Shown here: positions 53,809 through 61,606 of the stretch, one piece after another
How positions within the stretch are numbered: the stretch's first letter is position 1
How the letters are laid out: each line of letters begins with the position of its first letter
NCBI GenBank assembly: GCA_037718865.1
Contig: JBBJMP010000005.1
Coordinates: forward strand, 271,090-335,089
Origin: JADCRZ01 sp037718865
GTDB lineage: Bacteria; Bacteroidota; Bacteroidia; Chitinophagales; Chitinophagaceae
Direction of reading: 5' to 3'
Length of the DNA: 64,000 nt
The notes under the pieces: generated by a model
The model's database searches: none
What the model was told of the DNA's origin: nothing
The model's input: the letters and a program-made list of their open reading frames with translations, nothing else
Program-made: the position numbers and the translations under genes

Positions 53809-53972
53809 GTCAAAAATTATTTACTGCCAAACCTCAATTCAGATAAATCACTTATGTAATATAAGATTTTTCGTTTATTATGTTTGTAGGATTCAAAGTG
53901 GCCGCTTCTTCATGTACTTAAATGAATTCCTTATCCACCTATGTCTTTGCCCCTGGATTAGGGAACCCCTGA

Positions 53973-54455
53973 TTATGGCCGGATCTTTTCTTTTAATAAT
54001 TTTCTGGTGTTTTGTAACTGAGTTATATCTTTAAAGGCGTCCTTTGGCACGAGAAAAAAAGAGCGGCTATCAAAGTATAAATGAAAAAAATTTGGACTTT
54101 CCAGAAATTTACTAAAAGCCTTCCAGGGCCAGGTTTTTGAACCTAATTCATTCTTTAATATGATTTCATCTTCCTGAAAACTCATGGAAAAATCATCCTG
54201 AAAGGTATGCGCCTTCCTGTAAATGCTGCGGGGTAAAACGATCCAGATACATAACATCAGCAAGAACCACAGCGATGAAAATAGAAGGAAAGCCATCGGT
54301 TGAATTTTACTAAAGGCAAATAATACGGCTGACATTATAGCAAATACATTAACCATGATCAGTAATATCTTGATTTCAGGCCTCGTCAGGAAGTGATAGC
54401 GCAGGGCTTGCACAACCTGTTTTTTATCGTAGCAGAAATGAATTGTTGGGATCAT
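53973..54455 (-). CDS. YcxB-like membrane protein
   Basis: 160 residues with two membrane helices (about 31-50 and 56-74) and a cytoplasmic C-terminal domain with the YcxB-type pattern FSMSFQEDEIILKNELGSKTWPWKAFSKF. The family has no known function. It is alone on the minus strand, 59 bases ahead of the PhoD-type gene in genome order and 164 bases upstream-side of tssN. A plus-strand open frame over the intergenic part is not supported. Confidence 0.75.
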   Translation of the reverse strand: MIPTIHFCYDKKQVVQALRYHFLTRPEIKILLIMVNVFAIMSAVLFAFSKIQPMAFLLFSSLWFLLMLCIWIVLPRSIYRKAHTFQDDFSMSFQEDEIILKNELGSKTWPWKAFSKFLESPNFFHLYFDSRSFFLVPKDAFKDITQLQNTRKLLKEKIRP

Positions 54456-54514
54456 GGTAGAAAACGAAATTAAAAAATCAAGCCCTCATTCATCGGCACG
54501 TCGCCGAATATTTT

Positions 54515-55918
54515 TTATTTTTTTTCTACCGGTATGTTGAGTTCATTTTCGTTTACGCTCCATTCAGCCAACTTCCCACCTGAGATACCCAGGTATTCTA
54601 CCTTTAATGTCCTTTCACCAGCCTTTCCCGATATACTTATCCGGGAAAAGTTTTGGACTTCAACCAGGGTACCTGGCAGCCGAAAGGCGTTATTCCTTAC
54701 ATTATCGCTTAATCTGGATACGCCGGCGGTAAGCGGAGAAGTAGTGATGTCATACAGGGTATAGCTACCCGCTCTTTTGTGTTGGATGATTTCACTCCGA
54801 TGCGTGTCGCCTGTTAAGAACAGGATACCGCTGATTTTTTCTTCTCCTAAAAACTGGATTAACTCATTAAATTCCACGGGATAATGCTGCAGGCAATCAT
54901 TTGTTGCCACGGGGTTCAGCACCTGGCTGCCTGTGACAATAAATTTAAAGGTCGCCAGGCTGTTTATCAAACCGTTTTTTAACCATTCCACCTGAACAGG
55001 GCCCCACATGCGTTTGCTCGGATTGGGCTTTCCACCAATCATCGCCTCCATATTGTCCGAGCTTCTGAAATACCGGTCATCCAATAAAAAGAAGTCTGCG
55101 TCGCCATAGGTTATTTTGGAGTAAATACCTTGTCCGTTCTCGCCATAACTTGGATTGCACCAGTATGTTGAAAAAATTTTACGGCTTTCTTCCTTCAATG
55201 CGTAACTCTTGTTGGCGTTGTCAGGGCCGTAATCATGGTCATCCCAAATGGCGTAATGCGGCATAACTTTTAAAAAATGTTGCAGGGCAGGCTGACTTCT
55301 GTCGCGGCTGGCGCGGTACCATAACCCCCATTTACTATTGTAGTCCACGTCACGGGTATACCAGTTGTCGCCCAGCCATAACATAAAGGCGGCAGGCGTC
55401 CTGGCCATAGCTTCAAAGATTGACGAGTCGCCTCCATAAGGCCTGGCCGGTTGGTCGAGGCTGATCATGTTGGTAAATTTTCTGTCAAATGCAGGCTCAT
55501 TATAATAGGCACAACTGCCGGTTAAAAAGGAAAAATCCGGAACGGGTTTGCGCCACTGCCAGAGGTCTTTCGTTGTAAATTCGCCACCTGACCCGGCATC
55601 AACGCCGTTTACCATGATCATATACTGATAGGTTGTATTGAAATCCAGGCCGCCAATTTCTATCTGCACCGGTTTAAAGTCCCCAACCTTGTCATCAGGA
55701 AAGACTTTTGTCCGGGTGCTTTCTGGATCGGCCTTTTTCCAGTATCTAAGTGAAACCGATTTGGTAGTATTGGTTACTTCCACCCATATGCACGCTGTTC
55801 TTGATTCGACCTGTCCCAGCATCGGCCCTGAAACTATACCTGCCTTATTTTGCGCAAGCACGTTCATCGTTAAAAAAAAGAACCAAAATGGTTGAAGGAA
55901 AATCAGAGGTCTTCGCAT
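54515..55918 (-). CDS. PhoD-type alkaline phosphatase/metallophosphoesterase
   Basis: 467 residues from the ATG at 55918; the open frame extends upstream, but a signal peptide (MRRPLIFLQPFWFFFLTMN) begins here. Typical PhoD-like motifs are present: LWLGDNWYTRDVDY, HYAIWDDHDYGPDNANK and FLTGDTHRSEI, with metal ligands Asp, His and Tyr. The N-terminal part is a beta-sandwich PhoD_N domain. It probably hydrolyses phosphodiesters or monoesters in the periplasm or outside the cell. A T9SS tail was not seen. Confidence 0.9.
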   Translation of the reverse strand: MRRPLIFLQPFWFFFLTMNVLAQNKAGIVSGPMLGQVESRTACIWVEVTNTTKSVSLRYWKKADPESTRTKVFPDDKVGDFKPVQIEIGGLDFNTTYQYMIMVNGVDAGSGGEFTTKDLWQWRKPVPDFSFLTGSCAYYNEPAFDRKFTNMISLDQPARPYGGDSSIFEAMARTPAAFMLWLGDNWYTRDVDYNSKWGLWYRASRDRSQPALQHFLKVMPHYAIWDDHDYGPDNANKSYALKEESRKIFSTYWCNPSYGENGQGIYSKITYGDADFFLLDDRYFRSSDNMEAMIGGKPNPSKRMWGPVQVEWLKNGLINSLATFKFIVTGSQVLNPVATNDCLQHYPVEFNELIQFLGEEKISGILFLTGDTHRSEIIQHKRAGSYTLYDITTSPLTAGVSRLSDNVRNNAFRLPGTLVEVQNFSRISISGKAGERTLKVEYLGISGGKLAEWSVNENELNIPVEKK

Positions 55919-55999
55919 ACATTTGAAATTAGGTCGCAAAATAATGCAAATGTGCGGATGTGCGGATGATGGGAAGAAACCCACGGCAGGTATACAACA

Positions 56000-56035
56000 C
56001 TTAAACACTTAAACCTTAAACCTTAAACCTTAAAC
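56000..56035. repeat. Heptanucleotide array (CTTAAAC)
   Basis: Five copies of CTTAAAC: 56000-56006, then four in exact register from 56008 to 56035. It lies in the divergent region between the PhoD-type gene and the Gfo/Idh/MocA gene, ending six bases before the oxidoreductase ATG at 56042. Confidence 0.85.
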
Positions 56036-56041
56036 TATAGA

Positions 56042-57016
56042 ATGAAGAATACTTACCGCTGGGGAATTCTTGGCGCCGGGAAAATAGCCGAAAAATTTGC
56101 ATCCGCCCTTAATTATACCGACGGTGCAAGCGTATCTGCCATTGCTTCCCGTGACGAAGGCAGGGGCAAAGCATTCGCAGAGCGGCATGGTGCCAGCCGG
56201 GTGTATACCGATTATCATAAACTGGCCCTGGACCCTGAAATAGACATTGTTTACATTGCCCTGCCACATGCTTTTCATTGTGAACAGGCGCTGCATTGCC
56301 TGCAACATAAAAAACCGGTGCTTTGTGAAAAACCCATGGCCTTAAATCTTGAACAGGTAAACCGATTGGCAGATGCGGCACACCGCAATCAAACGTTTTT
56401 GATGGAAGGCATGTGGTCCAGGTTTATGCCTTCTATCTGCAAAATGCTGGATTGGATAAAAGAGGATATTATAGGTCAGGTGTTGTACGTACGTGCAGAC
56501 TTTGGCTTCGAGGCGCCATTGGAGCCACAGGGAAGGTTGTTCAACCTGGAACTCGGAGGCGGATCTCTGCTGGATGTTGGCATTTATACTGTTTTCCTGA
56601 CGACCCTTGTCTTGGGCGAACCTGTGCGTGTTCAATCGATGGCCAGGCTTGGTGCAACCGGAGCCGATGAATATTGCAGTATGCAATTTCAGTACGCAGG
56701 CGGAGAAGTGGCATCACTGTTTTCATCTATCACCATTAGAACTCCACTTACTGCTGAAATTTCGGGCAGCAAAGGAAGGATCCTGCTGCAGTGCCCTTTT
56801 TATAAAGCAACCAGCATATCTCTGGAGCTGTTTAACGGCGAACGCAATGAATTACATTTTCCTCACGAACACAATGGCTTTGAATACCAGATCAGGGAAG
56901 TAATGGCCTGCCTGGATAGAGGTTATATGGAATGCCCGCTAATGCCGCTTGATTTCAGCTTACGGATGGCGCGAACCATTGAAGAGGTGAAGGGGCAATG
57001 CGGAATTGTTTATTAA
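56042..57016 (+). CDS. Gfo/Idh/MocA-family oxidoreductase
   Basis: 324-residue NAD(P)-dependent dehydrogenase. The Rossmann motif WGILGAGKIAEKFA opens the protein and the catalytic Lys is in CEKPMALNLEQ near residue 100; the C-terminal alpha/beta domain fits the family. Substrates are usually sugars or inositols but cannot be assigned. The start codon lies directly after the CTTAAAC repeat array, and the gene is convergent with nrdJ. Confidence 0.9.
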   Translation: MKNTYRWGILGAGKIAEKFASALNYTDGASVSAIASRDEGRGKAFAERHGASRVYTDYHKLALDPEIDIVYIALPHAFHCEQALHCLQHKKPVLCEKPMALNLEQVNRLADAAHRNQTFLMEGMWSRFMPSICKMLDWIKEDIIGQVLYVRADFGFEAPLEPQGRLFNLELGGGSLLDVGIYTVFLTTLVLGEPVRVQSMARLGATGADEYCSMQFQYAGGEVASLFSSITIRTPLTAEISGSKGRILLQCPFYKATSISLELFNGERNELHFPHEHNGFEYQIREVMACLDRGYMECPLMPLDFSLRMARTIEEVKGQCGIVY

Positions 57017-57063
57017 TTCAGGGCACTCTGCCGTTGTACTGAAAAACACCCACCATGGGCCGA

Positions 57064-60000
57064 TCAGCTGCAACCCATACTATTCCCGCAATTGAGGCAC
57101 TTATAACAGGTACCGCTTCTGATAGTAATATGTCCACAGGTGTTGCAGGACGGGGCATCACTTTGCATGTTGCGGGCAGCTGCATTCACGGCATCGAGGC
57201 CTTCAGTTTTAGACCCGCTTTTTGCGTGCGGCTTATTTACAGCAGCACTGGCGGCAGGGCTTTTGGCCGAAGGACCAACGATGCGAAAATCACTTAACTC
57301 CGGACTTTTTTTTTCCTGTTCAGGGCCAGCAGAAACATCATCCCATTCTTCAGTTCCTGCATTCAGCAGTTCCGGTTTGTCAAGCACGTGCACCAGGTCC
57401 GTTCTGCCCAGGTACTCATAGGCCAATACCCTGAAAATGAAATCAACAATAGAGGTGGTCGATTTAATGTTCGGATGATCTACCATACCTGCAGGATCAA
57501 ACCGGGTAAATACGAACTTCTCTACAAACTCTTCCAACGGCACACCGTATTGTAACCCGATGGAAATGGATATGGCAAAGCAATTGAGCATACTACGCAT
57601 GGTAGCGCCTTCCTTGGCAATATCAATAAAGATCTCTCCCAGCGTCTCATCACTGTACTCTCCTGTTCGCAGGAACAGAGCCTGCCCGTTGATCTTTGCC
57701 TTTTGGGTAAAACCCCTTCTTTTTGCCGGCAGGGTCCTTCTTTCTACGATCATGGCCAGCCTGCGTTTCAGTTTGGTATCGGCGCTTGCCTGTACCCGGT
57801 TATTCACTTCCTGCAATAATTCATCGATAGTGAGCTTACCCATATCAACAATATTTGACGGGCGCTGATCAAGTGGAGTTTCGCTGACGTAAACCGTTTC
57901 CCCCACCTTCTTCTTTCTATCTGACTTGTTGCTAAGCGGCTGAGACAATTTAGACCCATCTCTGTATAAGGCATTGGCTTTTAAACCCAACTGCCAGCTA
58001 AGGAGATAACAATCGGCAATTTCATCTACAGTTGCTTCATGGGGCAGATTTATAGTTTTAGAGATCGCTCCGCTTAGGAAGGGTTGCGCCGCCGCCATCA
58101 TGCGTATGTGCCCATGTGCATGGATAAACCGTTCACCCTTTTTACCACATTTACCCGCACAATCGAATACCGGCAGATGTGCATCTTTCAATAAGGGAGC
58201 CCCTTCAATAGTCATCGTGCCACAAACGTAATCATTGGCAGCTTCTATCTGCTCATCTGTAAAGCCCAGCGATTCAAGTAAGCTCCATTCGAAATTAAAA
58301 TACTGCTCGGGTTTAAAGCCCAGGCGCTGTAAACATTCCTCCCCGAGGTTATATACATTAAAAACAAAACCGATCTCAAAAGCCGAAGTAACGGCGACAT
58401 CCAGTTTTTTGATCTCTTCTGCTATAAAACCTTTTTCGCTCAGCGTTTGGTGATTAATGTAAGGCGATCCTGCAAATGACCCCGAGCCTACTGCATACTT
58501 AACGATGGCACCTGCTTCCTTGTCATTGTATCCGAGGTTTTTTAAAGCCAAAGGAACTGACTGGTTAATGATCTTGAAATATCCCCCTCCGCTTAATTTT
58601 TTAAACTTTACCAGCGCGAAATCCGGTTCCACTCCCGTGGTGTCACAATCCATTACCAGGCCGATAGTTCCTGTTGGTGCAATTACGGTAGTCTGCGCAT
58701 TACGATATCCCATCTTTTCGCCGAGTTGAACGGCGTCATCCCATGCGTTAGTGGCTGCTTTTAAGAGGTAATCCGGACAGTATTTGGCTTTGATGCCCAT
58801 TGGCTTTACACTCAATCCCTCATAGGCATCGCTGGCATCATAAGCCGCTGCACGGTGATTGCGCATCACGCGCATCATGTGTTCTTTATTTTCGTTATAG
58901 CGGGCAAATGGTCCCAGAATGCCGGCCATTTCAGCAGAGGTTTTGTAAGAAATGCCCGTCATAATAGCTGAAACTGCACCGGCAATGCTTCTTGCTTCTT
59001 CGCTGTCATAGGGGATACCGCTTACCATTAACATAGAACCCAGGTTGGCATATCCTAGTCCCAACGTTCTGTAGTCGTAGGAAAGCTGAGCTACTTCCTT
59101 GCTGGGAAACTGTGCCATTAAAACTGAAATCTCCAATACTACTGTCCAAAGACGGCAAGTATATTCAAAACCTTCCACATCAAAAACGGCCTTTTCTCCA
59201 TCGAAGAACTGCCTGAGATTTATTGAAGCCAGGTTACAGGCTGTATTATCCAAAAACATGTACTCGGAACAGGGATTGGAAGCCCGGATAGGACCGCCTT
59301 CAGGACAGGTATGCCATTCATTAATGGTAGTATCATACTGTGCTCCAGGGTCCGCACAGCGCCATGCAGCGTAAGCGATCTTGTTCCATAATTCTCGGGC
59401 TGCTATTTTTTTCATTACCCTTCCATCTGAACGGGCTTTTAGTTCCCAATCTTCGTTTTTTTCCAGCTTTTCAAAGAATTCTTTGGGTATGCGAAGGGAG
59501 TTGTTTGAATTTTGTCCGCTCACCGTTTTGTATGCGTCTCCTTCATAATCCGAGGCATAGCCAGCGGCGATGAGAGCAGCTACCTTTTTTTCCTCCTCGG
59601 CCTTCCAGTCGATGAAGTCAACAACTTCAGGATGATCCAGGTCAAGGCAAACCATTTTAGCAGCCCTCCTGGTAGTACCACCTGATTTTATGGCTCCGGC
59701 AGCACGGTCGCCTATTTTTAAGAAACTCATCAGGCCGCTTGATGTACCTCCTCCACTCAACTTTTCACCTTCTCCCCTGATATTGCTGAAATTGGTTCCA
59801 ACCCCACTGCCGTACTTGAAGATGCGGGCTTCGCGAACCCAGAGGTCCATAATTCCTCCCGGGTTTACCAGATCATCAGAAACACTTAAAATGAAACAAG
59901 CGTGCGGCTGGGGACGTTCATATGCCGAGGTGGATTCTTTGAGCAGGCTGTCTGCAGGATCCACGTAATAATGACCTTGCGGCTTGCCTTTTATTTGATA

Positions 60001-60438
60001 ACTTTCATGTAATCCCGTGTTAAACCATTGGGGACTGTTAGGAACACAGGCCTGGTTTAATATACAATACACCAATTCCTCATAGAATATATGAGCGTCC
60101 TGTTCGCTGGCAAAGTATCCATAGCGCTGGCCCCACACTTTCCAGCAATTAGCCATGCGGTGAGCCACCTGCTTGACGGAGGTCTCCCTTCCCAGGAAGC
60201 CATCGGCCTGGGGTACTCCGGCTTTCCGGAAATATTTCTGGGCCAGTATATCTGTTGCAATCTGGCTCCATTGACGGGGAACCTCCACATTAGTCATTTC
60301 AAACACCACTTCACCACTCGGATTCCGGATTATTGATGTGCGATAATCATATTGAAACTGGTCAAATACGCTGACACCTTTTTTAGTGAATCGTCGGCTA
60401 AAGGGAAGTCCGTTTTCAGATTGCTTGTTATTGGCCAT
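57064..60438 (-). CDS. nrdJ: Adenosylcobalamin-dependent ribonucleotide reductase (class II)
   Basis: 1124 residues. Conserved class II features are present: the ACFILSVSDD segment, GVGTNFSNIRGEGEKLSGGG, NPCSEYMFLDNTACNLASI with active-site cysteines, and a C-terminal zinc-ribbon region with several CxxC motifs (CNTCGH, CYKCLNCG). It reduces ribonucleotides to deoxyribonucleotides using B12. It is a lone minus-strand gene. The 589-base region upstream has no B12 riboswitch box, but a 16-bp tandem repeat that might be regulatory. The zinc ribbon helps pass electrons to the active site in this family. Confidence 0.95.
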   Translation of the reverse strand: MANNKQSENGLPFSRRFTKKGVSVFDQFQYDYRTSIIRNPSGEVVFEMTNVEVPRQWSQIATDILAQKYFRKAGVPQADGFLGRETSVKQVAHRMANCWKVWGQRYGYFASEQDAHIFYEELVYCILNQACVPNSPQWFNTGLHESYQIKGKPQGHYYVDPADSLLKESTSAYERPQPHACFILSVSDDLVNPGGIMDLWVREARIFKYGSGVGTNFSNIRGEGEKLSGGGTSSGLMSFLKIGDRAAGAIKSGGTTRRAAKMVCLDLDHPEVVDFIDWKAEEEKKVAALIAAGYASDYEGDAYKTVSGQNSNNSLRIPKEFFEKLEKNEDWELKARSDGRVMKKIAARELWNKIAYAAWRCADPGAQYDTTINEWHTCPEGGPIRASNPCSEYMFLDNTACNLASINLRQFFDGEKAVFDVEGFEYTCRLWTVVLEISVLMAQFPSKEVAQLSYDYRTLGLGYANLGSMLMVSGIPYDSEEARSIAGAVSAIMTGISYKTSAEMAGILGPFARYNENKEHMMRVMRNHRAAAYDASDAYEGLSVKPMGIKAKYCPDYLLKAATNAWDDAVQLGEKMGYRNAQTTVIAPTGTIGLVMDCDTTGVEPDFALVKFKKLSGGGYFKIINQSVPLALKNLGYNDKEAGAIVKYAVGSGSFAGSPYINHQTLSEKGFIAEEIKKLDVAVTSAFEIGFVFNVYNLGEECLQRLGFKPEQYFNFEWSLLESLGFTDEQIEAANDYVCGTMTIEGAPLLKDAHLPVFDCAGKCGKKGERFIHAHGHIRMMAAAQPFLSGAISKTINLPHEATVDEIADCYLLSWQLGLKANALYRDGSKLSQPLSNKSDRKKKVGETVYVSETPLDQRPSNIVDMGKLTIDELLQEVNNRVQASADTKLKRRLAMIVERRTLPAKRRGFTQKAKINGQALFLRTGEYSDETLGEIFIDIAKEGATMRSMLNCFAISISIGLQYGVPLEEFVEKFVFTRFDPAGMVDHPNIKSTTSIVDFIFRVLAYEYLGRTDLVHVLDKPELLNAGTEEWDDVSAGPEQEKKSPELSDFRIVGPSAKSPAASAAVNKPHAKSGSKTEGLDAVNAAARNMQSDAPSCNTCGHITIRSGTCYKCLNCGNSMGCS

Positions 60439-60591
60439 AATTTTTCATTTTAAGTCCTTTTTAAAAATAGGGAGGGACAACGAAAATATTCTTTGCAGGT
60501 GAATTTAAGTAGCTTAGATATTAACAGGCTGTGGAAAACAAACTCAAATGAAGAAATCCTAGTCAGCATTGAATTTAAGATTCGTTTCCTT

Positions 60592-60623
60592 AATATTCAC
60601 CCTAAAGAATATTCACCCTAAAG
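60592..60623. repeat. Perfect 16-bp tandem duplication upstream of nrdJ
   Basis: AATATTCACCCTAAAG occurs twice head-to-tail at 60592-60607 and 60608-60623 without mismatch, 154 bases upstream of the nrdJ start. Each copy includes the half of a GAATATTC palindrome at the joint. It could be a doubled operator. The rest of 60439-61027 is AT-rich with no coding potential noticed. Confidence 0.7.
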
Positions 60624-60971
60624 ATTTTTTATTGGCCTGAAAAATGCTCATGGGGAAAATAACTCCCCACAAGTAAATAGGTATGCCCAGGACTTAGTTA
60701 TTGCTCAGGCAAGAAATTTTTGCTTCAAATAGCTGAAATGAATACATTTCTTAACCAGGTTTAAAGGTTAATACAGGATTTTTGTGGTTAGATCAATCAT
60801 ATACAGGCTAATGTATATAGTTTTAAAAGTTGATAATATTAATAGTAAGTATGTATCTTGTTTAAACATTTGATATATAAATCTATTTTTGAGAGGTTTT
60901 GGCACAGTTTATGAAATAGTTAAGAATATAATTTAAAAATTAATTTAATTATATTTCGAACTCTTTTCTAC

Positions 60972-60992
60972 GGTTTAGGGTTTAGGGGTTAA
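60972..60992. repeat. Short heptad repeat (GGTTTAG, telomere-like TTTAGGG)
   Basis: GGTTTAG twice in register (60972-60985) then the degenerate GGGTTAA. It lies 36 bases from the end of the hmuY-like gene, in the long gap before nrdJ. It is short and could be chance. Confidence 0.45.
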
Positions 60993-60994
60993 AT

Positions 60995-61016
60995 AAGGGG
61001 GTATTCTTACCCCCTT
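60995..61016. terminator. Perfect hairpin terminator after the hmuR-hmuY operon
   Basis: Stem AAGGGGGTA (60995-61003) with TACCCCCTT (61008-61016), loop TTCT. It is 12 bases downstream of the hmuY-like stop (61028) on the minus strand. The T-rich flanks on both sides could end transcription in either direction. Confidence 0.7.
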
Positions 61017-61027
61017 TACTTTTTCGC

Positions 61028-61603
61028 TTATTTTCTCAAATTAAGTGATCCATCGGTCTGATAACTGAACCTGATTTTATACTTGATTTTTAGCGGAGTG
61101 AGTCCCACAAAATTCTCATAGGTTGCTTCGAGTATCTCCATTTTTGCATATTTATTATCTACTGTACGAAATATAAAAACTTTGCCGGCCTTAGGTACGA
61201 AGGTGCGTGTGGCTGGATTGTAATCATACCAGGAACCATCTTTAACGGCAAGTTTATTTGAAGCGGTATCATAGGCATATCCTTGACTAGGCGCTTCCGT
61301 AACATTGTCAAAAATGCCATCTTTAAGAATGACAGCAGCGTTTCCGGGCCCACTGGCATTGCTGTTCACTATAAAACTGGTAAGCCTCAAACCGAAATCC
61401 CATTTAGTGCTTGCTGAATCTGTGTTCGGAATGACGGTATTTGATTTAAAATTAAAAAACGTGTAAGGAGCAGTAGGTGGAAAATGAACTGAAATGATCG
61501 TCGTGTTCTCTGTTGGAGGAACAACTGGTGGTTCCTTGTCTTTTTTACATGAAATCAATCCTGCAATAATGGCGATGTATAACCATAAGTGTTTACAATG
61601 CAT
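61028..61603 (-). CDS. hmuY: HmuY-family heme-binding lipoprotein
   Basis: 191 residues with lipobox LISC (Cys19). The body matches the HmuY fold: TKWDFGLRLTSFIVNSNASGPGNA, the central YAYDTASNKLAVKDGSWYDYNP and the end IFRTVDNKYAKMEILE. HmuY proteins are hemophore-like lipoproteins that deliver heme to the TonB receptor HmuR. The gene starts three bases after the stop of the receptor gene, so it is the second gene of that operon. Direct heme ligands were not assigned. Confidence 0.8.
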   Translation of the reverse strand: MHCKHLWLYIAIIAGLISCKKDKEPPVVPPTENTTIISVHFPPTAPYTFFNFKSNTVIPNTDSASTKWDFGLRLTSFIVNSNASGPGNAAVILKDGIFDNVTEAPSQGYAYDTASNKLAVKDGSWYDYNPATRTFVPKAGKVFIFRTVDNKYAKMEILEATYENFVGLTPLKIKYKIRFSYQTDGSLNLRK

Positions 61604-61606
61604 GCT

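Noticed and set aside
53809..53972. Plus-strand 80-codon frame (53792-54034) between tssN and ycxB
   Set aside because: Overlaps both genes on the other strand, no recognisable features.
60439..61027. B12 riboswitch upstream of the B12-dependent reductase
   Set aside because: No B12 box (GCCACTG on the minus strand) was found; the region is too AT-rich for the usual riboswitch core.
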